A stretch of 51,689 nt of DNA, taken from positions 1-51,689 of the forward strand of contig NZ_VULZ01000018.1 in the NCBI RefSeq assembly GCF_009696445.1. The letters run 5' to 3'. The notes beneath the pieces were generated by a model. The model had not been told where the DNA came from. It saw nothing but the letters and a program-made list of their open reading frames with translations, and did not search any database. The position numbers were made by a program, and so were the translations under genes. The stretch comes from Porcincola intestinalis (lineage in GTDB: Bacteria > Bacillota > Clostridia > Lachnospirales > Lachnospiraceae). Positions 25,568 through 33,600 of this stretch are shown here, in pieces (the first letter of the stretch is position 1; each line of letters opens with the position of its first letter).

Positions 25568-26335
25568 ATGAGATTCGGATTAAACAGATCACAACTGAAA
25601 AACATAGCACTGGTATTCATGGTTCTGGACAATGTCTGGCTGCGTTTTTCCACGGGCTTCAGCAGTGTGGCGCATTTGGTGACACGGTTTGTGGCACCGC
25701 TGTTTGCATGGCTCATGGTAGACGGTTTCTTCCATACGAAGTCCAGAACCCGCTATTGCAGACGACTATGGATTGCGGCGGTTTTGATGCAGATCGGCAA
25801 TATCATTTCCTTTGCAATCTTCAAAGATAAAGGCATCACGGACAACATTTTTCTGACATTGGCTTTTGGCTTTAGCATGATCTGGCTGTTTGAACTCGCA
25901 AAGACAGAGGAACAGCGCCAAAAGAAAGTCTGGCTCCGGATCTTGGCCATCGCGCTGACTGCATTGGGACTTGCGCTGAGCATCGTTCTGTACATTCCGC
26001 TTCCTTTTGGAAATGTCATTATGCTGGAGGGTGGTCTGCAACTGATCCCGTTCATTCTGTTCGCTTACTTCTTCCACGACAGCAGGCGGAAACAGGCCGT
26101 AGCAATCTTTGTCTGCAGCCTGGTACTGTTCTTCACGCTGTACGGCGGTATCGAGGGTTATCAGGGCTTTGACATGTTCTGCGTGAACTCCGACTGGATG
26201 ACCTTCCTGGTGATCCCCTTCATGTTCCTGTATAATGGAGCAGAAGGAAAGAAAAGTGCATTTGGAAGGTGGTTTTTCTACGCTTTTTATCCCATCCACC
26301 TGTGGGTGATTGCGATTGTGAGCGTTGTTTTATAA
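25568..26335 (+). CDS. TraX-family membrane protein
   Basis: A 255-residue protein with about eight membrane helices and the TraX-type start (LKNIALVFMVLDNVW) and end (WFFYAFYPIHLWVIAIV). TraX of F plasmid acetylates pilin; relatives in Firmicutes are predicted acyltransferases of unknown substrate. It starts 16 bases after bceB, so it probably belongs to the resistance operon and may modify a cell-envelope component. That link is inference. Confidence 0.85.
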   Translation: MRFGLNRSQLKNIALVFMVLDNVWLRFSTGFSSVAHLVTRFVAPLFAWLMVDGFFHTKSRTRYCRRLWIAAVLMQIGNIISFAIFKDKGITDNIFLTLAFGFSMIWLFELAKTEEQRQKKVWLRILAIALTALGLALSIVLYIPLPFGNVIMLEGGLQLIPFILFAYFFHDSRRKQAVAIFVCSLVLFFTLYGGIEGYQGFDMFCVNSDWMTFLVIPFMFLYNGAEGKKSAFGRWFFYAFYPIHLWVIAIVSVVL

Positions 26336-26370
26336 GCGGTGCCGCAAAACAAAAGCTGAGGAGTTCGATA

Positions 26371-26401
26371 TCGACCGCTCTTTGAAAAAGCAGGCGGTCG
26401 A
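26371..26401 (+). terminator. Stem-loop after the bce operon
   Basis: TCGACCGC (26371-26378) pairs with GCGGTCGA (26394-26401). No immediate T-run follows, although an alternative fold of AAAGCAGG with CCTGCTCTTT reaches a T-rich stretch at about 26430. A likely end of the bce transcript. Confidence 0.45.
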
Positions 26402-26559
26402 CACACTGTTCAGTAAGCCCCTGCTCTTTCTTTTTCTGTCCCGCTAAAACTTTCCATGGTAAAAATGGGCTTTGCACCTTTTTGTGCCATGTTTTATTTG
26501 CATATAAATTTCAGAATCTCCCATAATTTCTATAGCAGAAATTTAGGAGGTTTGTATCT

Positions 26560-27150
26560 ATGCGTTATGGGTATGTTCGGGTATCAAGTAAGGATCAAAA
26601 CATTGATCGGCAAATGGAAGCAATGCGGCAGGCAGATGTTCCACTCAAAAACATTATCATTGATAAACAATCAGGAAAAGATTTCAATCGCGACGGCTAC
26701 CAGCAACTTCTGGAAAAATTGAAGCCGAACGATGAACTCTTTCTTAAATCAATTGATCGGCTGGGACGTGATTATGATGAAATCATAGAACAGTGGCGCG
26801 TTCTTACCAGAAACAAAGCGGTGGATGTGGTCGTTTTGGATTTCCCGTTATTAGACACCAGAAACCCGGTTCATGGACTAACGGGAAAATTTATGGCGGA
26901 TCTTGCGTTACAGATTTTATCCTATGCGGCACAGCTGGAACGTGAGAACATTCACCAAAGGCAGAGAGAGGGTATACGGGAAGCTCAAAAAAAGGGAGTT
27001 AGGTTTGGACGTCCTACGATGCCTCTGCCTGAAAATTATGAGGAAGTCCGAGAAATGTGGCGCAAAGGTGACATCAGTCTACGGCAGGGGGCCAGGCTTC
27101 TGGGAACAACACACGCCACATTTTCCAAATGGCTAAGAGAAACGTCCTAG
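26560..27150 (+). CDS. Small serine resolvase/invertase
   Basis: A 196-residue resolvase-family recombinase: catalytic serine S9 in YVRVSS, the conserved SIDRLGRDYDEI block, the long E-helix (LERENIHQRQREGI), and a C-terminal helix-turn-helix (GDISLRQGARLLGTTHATFSKWL) that binds the crossover site. It is full length, with AGGAGG before the ATG. No recognisable cargo or paired site lies beside it. It could resolve cointegrates or invert a nearby segment. Confidence 0.88.
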   Translation: MRYGYVRVSSKDQNIDRQMEAMRQADVPLKNIIIDKQSGKDFNRDGYQQLLEKLKPNDELFLKSIDRLGRDYDEIIEQWRVLTRNKAVDVVVLDFPLLDTRNPVHGLTGKFMADLALQILSYAAQLERENIHQRQREGIREAQKKGVRFGRPTMPLPENYEEVREMWRKGDISLRQGARLLGTTHATFSKWLRETS

Positions 27151-27452
27151 GTTGGCCCAGGAAGCCTTCATGACTATTCTTCAGATATTCTGAGTTCCCA
27201 TCGACGGGAACGCTTCATCTTGCAGATGCTGACTGTCGAGTCTGGCTGCAGGGCTACATCATCTCCAATGAGTTTTGCTCTATAACAACCAGGTTGGAAG
27301 GCCGTTATTGAGGGGGAGTCAGGCGTAAAGAATGAGCTGAAAATCGGAATATACAATTATTGGAGGGGGCCTCTCTCTGATTACACCTGCACGCAATAGT
27401 ACATCGTTAGGAAAGATGGCTGCTTGATGGTTTATGAGACAAATTCGCTGCA
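27151..27452. other. Intergenic between convergent genes, no firm gene
   Basis: A minus-strand frame (27356-27174, 60 codons) ends in a hydrophilic KMKRSRRWEL stretch that could be a leftover of a gene, but it has no start site of quality. I see no RNA or repeat. The crossover site of the resolvase would be expected on its other side. Confidence 0.35.
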
Positions 27453-27506
27453 TAAAACAAAGTACGGAGGGGCTGCCTTTTGGCAACTCCTCCGTACTTT
27501 GTTTTA
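27453..27506. terminator. Bidirectional terminator overlapping flotillin stop
   Basis: A perfect 18-bp stem: 27453-27470 pairs with 27489-27506, with an 18-base loop. A-rich and T-rich outer parts (TAAAACAAA / TTTGTTTTA) let it work in both directions. The TAA stop of the minus-strand flotillin gene (27506-27504) is part of the stem. Confidence 0.8.
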
Positions 27507-29612
27507 TGCTTCCCCATCTGCATTTTTGCTGATTTCTGTCTCTTCAGGTTCCATGGAATCTTTTCCAGTTTCCGCAGTTTTCTTATTCAATTCTACCCCA
27601 AGTTTTTCGAGGGATACAAGCTGTAAAAACTGCTCAAGCGCATTTGCCATGCCCTGATCTTTTGCGCCATTCTGAATCAGATTATCTGGAACAATCTTGA
27701 TCTTTCCGGATTTCAAAGCATCTGCCATAGCCAGTGCAACATCCTTTTGTACCAAAATTTCTGCACCGCCATAAGCTCTGACATTTTTCTCCGCGGCTTC
27801 TGCCTGGGCAGCTCCTACTGCGGTTGTCTTGTGTGCTTCTGCATCGGCAAGCTTGATAACTCTGTTCGCCTCTGCATCAGCCTCTACCTTGACGGCATTT
27901 GCCCTTGCCTCTGCGTCAATCTCGGTCTTGTACCGATTTGCATCCGTATCAATTTTTAGTCGTTCTTTGTTTTTCTCTGCAACACGTCTTGCCGCTTCTG
28001 CCTGGTTCGCATCAATATCAATCTGAACCTGAGACGCCGTCAGAGCAGTCTGCTTCTCTGCTTTCGCCTGCGCATCATTCAACTCCTGCAGCTTTGCCTC
28101 GGCCTTCATCTGCTCACTGTAGGTTTTAGATTGCTCCTGTGCGAGCTGGCGATCCGACAGCTGGTTTATCATCTTGTCAATTCTCGGATCATCGGAAGAG
28201 TCCGGTGTATCAATGAGCACGTCTTCAATCTCAAGATTAAATTTCTCAAATTCCGTGCCCATAGCGCTTTTGACTTCTTCCGTGATTTCAGACTTCTGCT
28301 GAATGAACTCAATGAGTGTTTTCTTTTCCGCGATCTTCTTGAAATGTGCAGAGATCATCGGATCAATGGTCTGTTCAACAAGCTTTTTCACGGATCCGAA
28401 TCTTTGAATGACTCGCGGTGCATTTCTGTAATCAATGTGGACAACAATGGAGAGCGGAATATTTGGCTTATAGCCATCGTTTGTGACTACAGAGAGTTCG
28501 CGCAGGTTTTCATCATACCGCAGCTCGTTTGCCTGTCCGGACTTCCAGCGCAATACAAAGTTGTCAACCGGAACTTTCTCAACTTTGTATGCATATGGAT
28601 TCAGCGGATACTTGCCTGTTCGAAGCGGATTGGCAAGCACGCCCTTGGATCCCTCTGCGACCAGATCTCCATGCTTATATTCCTCGCCTGTAACATCTTC
28701 CCCGTTAGCACCAAAATATGACGTCACAACGCCGACCTCTGATGCTCCGATGACGACATTGGATTCCAGCTTAACCGTGGCAAATAGCGAATTAATATAA
28801 TACTTTCCCTGCGTCAGGATCTGAAGCTGGCGTCCTTTACGGCCGCCTGCATGCAGAAATTCATCAATTTTTTGGAAGTTGTTATGATAGGTCGTTGGAT
28901 CTGAAGGATCATTGCCGACAATCGGGGCAACAACCTCTTTTCCCTTTATATCATCGGTCTGATTTAATGCAAGGCCCTCGTTTGTGGTGACTGTTCCTAT
29001 GACGTCACAGGCGTCATTGATAATGATCGGTTTGAACCCATTCAAGTTCTGTCCTTCTTCGTTCACAGAGCCTGACGTTGCAATACGCTGCCGCATTTCT
29101 TCAATTTCTTTCCGGTCATCTCTACCAATTGGAATGTAATAGGCCTTTTCAGATGTCAGAATTACGAACTGTGCAAGATTGAATCCATAGGTTCCCTCAC
29201 GCAGAACACTTCTCTGAATGCCCTTCTGTCCGCCATTTTCTATGAATGCTCTTGCGTCCTGATAATTGCTGCATTCAACGGTTTTCGCAAGTGCCTGATC
29301 CGGATCAAGCGGCCGTCCCGAACGGGCGAACACATAGCCCATCTCATCCTGCTTGATAGTAATCATCGGACACTTGCGTATTTTGTAGATGATTCGGCAT
29401 TTGAAGTGCAGGCCCGTTCTTAAAATGTCTGCTTGGAAACCAGCTTCGCCGTGAAGCGCGATAAAGTCTCCGTTTTTTAAATGTCTGCCAAACCTTTTCT
29501 CGATAACTGCGACATCGTCAGAAGAAATAAGCACTGGGCCAACCAAAATATAAGCTGCGAGGAGCACAAGCACGATAATCATAATTGTAAAGATCGTATC
29601 TGCAAAAATCAT
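27504..29612 (-). CDS. Flotillin-like SPFH-domain protein, long form
   Basis: A 702-residue membrane-scaffold protein. One N-terminal helix (residues 7-29) anchors it. The SPFH/band-7 domain follows (with the RNAPRVIQRFG and DPMISAHFK regions), then a long coiled coil of EA/QA repeats (about residues 500-600: QAEAARRVAEKNKER, EADAEANRVIKLADAEAH) and the GGAEILVQKDVALAMADAL tail typical of flotillins. Bacillus flotillins have about 500 residues; here about 200 extra residues lie between the helix and the SPFH part. It is the second gene after aquaporin; AGGAGG precedes the start. Likely role: organising membrane domains. Confidence 0.87.
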   Translation of the reverse strand: MIFADTIFTIMIIVLVLLAAYILVGPVLISSDDVAVIEKRFGRHLKNGDFIALHGEAGFQADILRTGLHFKCRIIYKIRKCPMITIKQDEMGYVFARSGRPLDPDQALAKTVECSNYQDARAFIENGGQKGIQRSVLREGTYGFNLAQFVILTSEKAYYIPIGRDDRKEIEEMRQRIATSGSVNEEGQNLNGFKPIIINDACDVIGTVTTNEGLALNQTDDIKGKEVVAPIVGNDPSDPTTYHNNFQKIDEFLHAGGRKGRQLQILTQGKYYINSLFATVKLESNVVIGASEVGVVTSYFGANGEDVTGEEYKHGDLVAEGSKGVLANPLRTGKYPLNPYAYKVEKVPVDNFVLRWKSGQANELRYDENLRELSVVTNDGYKPNIPLSIVVHIDYRNAPRVIQRFGSVKKLVEQTIDPMISAHFKKIAEKKTLIEFIQQKSEITEEVKSAMGTEFEKFNLEIEDVLIDTPDSSDDPRIDKMINQLSDRQLAQEQSKTYSEQMKAEAKLQELNDAQAKAEKQTALTASQVQIDIDANQAEAARRVAEKNKERLKIDTDANRYKTEIDAEARANAVKVEADAEANRVIKLADAEAHKTTAVGAAQAEAAEKNVRAYGGAEILVQKDVALAMADALKSGKIKIVPDNLIQNGAKDQGMANALEQFLQLVSLEKLGVELNKKTAETGKDSMEPEETEISKNADGEA

Positions 29613-29632
29613 TTGTTCCTCCTGTGTTCTTA

Positions 29633-30331
29633 TTATTCAGAATCTTTTCCGGCAAGGCATCGATAGCAGACAGCGGCCGCTGCACCTCCAAGAAGCGGAG
29701 CAATTATGAAAATCCAAAGGACACTGGCGGCCGCATAGTTTCCATTGACAGCGGCAACAAGCGCTGGCCCGATAGAACGCGCCGGATTGACCGATGTCCC
29801 GGTCAGCCCGATTCCCAGAATATGAACAAAGGTAAGCGTCAATCCAATAACCAGGCCACCGAAGGACCCGTGGCCGGCTTTCTTTGATGTCACGCCCAAA
29901 ATAGTCAGGACAAAAACAAACGTTAGAACCAGTTCAACAAGCAGCCCGGCTGCGGCAGAACCGTTTACCCCCGCAAGTCCATTGGCGCCAAAAGAGCCGG
30001 TCTGGTCAGGCACGTTTCCAAGTGTAAAAATGCCCATCAGCAGGAAACTGCCACAAATTGCTCCGAGAACCTGAGCAATGATATATCCCCAAAAGTCCTT
30101 TACGGACATTCTTCCGCTGAGCAACACACCAAGAGAAACTGCAGGGTTAATATGGCATCCTGAAATGTTTCCGATGCAGTATGCCTCCGCAACAATAGAA
30201 AACCCAAACGCTAGTGCGGTCAACAGGTAGCCTGATCCGCTGGATGCGTCACACCCAACGAGCATGGCAGTTCCGCATCCAAAAATGACGAGAACTGCAG
30301 TTCCGATAAATTCTGCAACATACTTCTTCAT
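29633..30331 (-). CDS. aqpZ: Aquaporin, AqpZ/GlpF family
   Basis: A 232-residue channel with six membrane helices and both NPA boxes: HINPAVSLG (about residue 61) and SVNPARSIGPA (about 182). The small residues around the second NPA (arginine of the selectivity filter followed by S-I-G-P-A) point to a water channel rather than a glycerol channel. AAAGGAGG precedes the ATG. The flotillin gene follows after 20 bases, so both are probably one transcript. Confidence 0.9.
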   Translation of the reverse strand: MKKYVAEFIGTAVLVIFGCGTAMLVGCDASSGSGYLLTALAFGFSIVAEAYCIGNISGCHINPAVSLGVLLSGRMSVKDFWGYIIAQVLGAICGSFLLMGIFTLGNVPDQTGSFGANGLAGVNGSAAAGLLVELVLTFVFVLTILGVTSKKAGHGSFGGLVIGLTLTFVHILGIGLTGTSVNPARSIGPALVAAVNGNYAAASVLWIFIIAPLLGGAAAAVCYRCLAGKDSE

Positions 30332-30517
30332 AAAAAGTCCTCCTTTATGGTTTGTTTGTCTGGTGAACGTGATGGAAATTGCAGAGATGAGTTCAAGCCT
30401 TACGCTCTCGAAATCTTTCCGAAAGTCAAGGATTTATTGGCAAAAATAGTAGACTTTATTAGACAAGAGTTTCCGGCAGAAAACGCATGTTTAGAAGGTC
30501 GACCTTCCCCATGATAA

Positions 30518-30546
30518 TAGGCATTCTCAGTTATGGTAATTATAAC
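30518..30546 (+). promoter_or_regulatory. Possible promoter of surface protein gene
   Basis: TAGGCA and TATAAC are 17 bases apart, 75 bases before the surface-protein ATG. Match is 4 of 6 and 5 of 6 to the sigma-A boxes. A palindrome AAGGTCGACCTT lies just upstream (30495-30506) and might bind a regulator. Confidence 0.4.
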
Positions 30547-30620
30547 AATATTCTGGAGAAAAAGTCTGCTTTTCTAACCAGTAGGCGCCAGCACAATCTA
30601 TAGAAAGGACTATACCGCAA

Positions 30621-33600
30621 ATGAGAAAAAAAGTAAAACAATTTCTCGGTACTGCGTTGGCTTTCGTAATGATTTTCGGAATGCTGACGCAGAATGTTAT
30701 GGCGAATGAAGATACTGCGCCTTCGTCTGTTGCCAGTGAAACGCCCCCTGAAATCAATTCGGAAAATTCCTACCAGACAGAGGCCTCTACACAACAATTG
30801 GAGGAGACGTCTGAGGAACAGCAGCAATCACCTGACAGCACGGCGTCAGCATCTGCAGAAAGCGAAGAGGACTCGAAACAATCCACAGAGAATACAGACG
30901 AAAATCTTACGCGAGGATCACCGGCAGACAGCAGTGAGAGCATAACTGAGGTTGAGAACAACGACCCTCAGGAAAGTCCTGAATCGCAAAATGTTCAAAA
31001 AAACGCTCCCCGTCAAGTCCCAACGGCAACGACAAGCAGTGATTTAGCGCTTTTTTTAACGAATGTTTCTTCTAATCTTACGCCTAATGCAGATGGCACT
31101 TATACCGTTTCGTCTGGACAGAGCTTTACGCTAAACCTCACATTTCAGGAAGACGAAAGTAAACAGCTGGATGATACAGCAAACCTGACGTATACTGTTC
31201 CGTCCGGGTTGAGTCTGAACGGAGCATCCGGGACATTTGATGTAAGTGTCAGTGATGAAACAGGAAGTGGGATCGTCAGTGGAAACACTTATTCGGTGAG
31301 CGACGGGATTTTGACTGTGAAGCTGAATCAGAGTGACCCGAATTTCTCTCGTCTTCAAGCTGAAGGTGATGTTGGATTCACATTGAATTTTAATGCACAA
31401 TTGAACGGGCAACCAGGCAGCATTACTTTTATTGATGACGTAACCTATAACTTCGACTATAAAGAGCCTGAAGCAAAGGTTTCTGTCAGTAAAAGTGGCA
31501 CATATGACGCAAATTCTGGCCTTATCACATATACGGTGGACGTTGTTTCTACTGGTGCAAACACAGATGTGACGGTCACAGATAGCATATCAGGGACTGC
31601 GCTTGTTTATCAAAAAGACGTCTCCGGTACGTCCAATAAATCGGGGGCGCTTTCTGTGGCAGCATCGAATGCCGACTCCGGATTTACTTATGTTATTCCG
31701 TCCATGTCAGATGGTGAAAAAGTGACGCTGACCTACACGGCTAAAGTCGATTATAGTAAACTTTCCGGCGAGGGAAGAGGTACCTATGATGAAACCAACA
31801 ACACCGTAAAAGCATCTAGTCCACAGGATCCAGAAGGCGATACAGCTTCTAAAGATTTTACTAATCTGATCCGGTATAAAACACTGGAAAAGACATCTGG
31901 CGAAACCTCTACGGATGCAAACGGAAATACGGTTGTTCCGTGGACCGTCACAGCCAATAAGTATCGTCAGATTTCCCTTGCGGGCAAACTCATCACGGAT
32001 ACAATTGATACTGCATCTCAGAACATCATGCATTATAGCGGATCCGGCATTACGATACTAGTAACGAAAGAAGATGGTTCTACAGAAACGCGAACCGCCA
32101 GTTGGGATCAACTGACAACAACATCCGATTCCAAGGGACTGATATCCTGGAGCTATCAGGTGCCGGCTTCGGATGGAAAATACAGATATCAGATCACCTA
32201 TGATACCACTGTCGTTACTGCAGGGTTGATTTCTAATCCGACTGTAAAGAATCGCGTAACAGACGGAAATATCAATGCTGATGGTTCCAAAGAAATTGGA
32301 ATTGGCGAAGATGATCAACTTACGATTAACAAAGAAGTTGTCAGTACAAGCTCTGCTATGACTACGTGGAAAGTAACTGTTCATGTGCCAAAGTCTGGTT
32401 ATGACAACCTGACTGTAACGGATGTTTTGCCTTATCAATGGCTTCATGATAAGCCATATGCAGACTCCCTGGTCGCTGGTTCAATTCAGGTCATTGGTCT
32501 TGTGGGTGATGAATCCTATCAGATGGAAGAGGCCATTACAGAGAATTCCGCAAACTCGTTCACACTAACGTTCTATCGGGATGCCGCTCATAGTGCGCCA
32601 GGTCTTGTAGCAAATTCAGAGAGCCGAGACATTATTATCACGTTTTCCACTAATAATAATCCGGAATGGATGAAGTTGTATGAGACAGAGCGTGTGGAGT
32701 GGTATAGGCAGCATACGAACAATGTTTCTGCAAAGGTGAACGATATAACCAAGACGGATTCTGCCACCTCCACACCGGCAAATTCTACCATTGTAAAATC
32801 TCTGACCAGGCAGAGCACGACAACAATTGATGGTGTTACTTATCCGGTTTATGACTATGAATTGAAGCTGGAGAATGTTACAGAGGATTCCGCCGTCTTA
32901 GAAGATACCTTTGACACCAAGTATCTAAAATACTATGAAGCATCTGGCGTTTCAATCGTCGGCGGAGACATTTGGGGGCAATATGATACAAATGGTGGCG
33001 CTGCGACAGTCACCGATGCCGGCACCGGCATCACGATACATGTGTCATCTTTCCCTAAGAACAAAGGCGCAATGTATGACGTCTATGATATCCGTTACTC
33101 GTTGATCGTAAAAGATGCAGCTGCGCTGAAAGCGTTGGATGCGGCAAGCATCGCAAGCCCGGATGGTGTGACGCTGAAAAACACAGCAACATGGAATGGT
33201 CAAGCTTCGAACGAGGCAACGGTGACTTACAAATATGATTCTCTGAGCAAGGAGCTGAGCGTTACTCCGTCCAATGACAATCATTATCGTGCGACCTATC
33301 GTTTGGTTGTAAACCCGAATGCAGAGGATCTGTTGGCTGGGTCCGACCAACTGACGCTGACAGATGTGTTGTCCAGTAACCTTCGTTTTTTGGAAGACAC
33401 ACTACAGATCACACCATCCGATGGCGTCACATACCGTTATCAAAATTCGACGCTTACAATGGAGATCCCGGATTCGACTTGTGTCGAGATCCTCTATAGT
33501 GCTTACGTGATCGGTGAGGATGTACAGACGTATACGAATACAGCAACGTTAGAGGGCGTATCAAAAAATGTTGAAGAAACAGTGACGATTGATTCTTCTG

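Noticed and set aside
30343-30510. 55-codon plus-strand frame (MVCLSGERDG...) between aquaporin and the surface protein
   Set aside because: It reads smoothly (KVKDLLAKIVDFIRQEF), but the base sequence before its ATG is the aquaporin ribosome-binding site on the other strand, and there is none for this frame.
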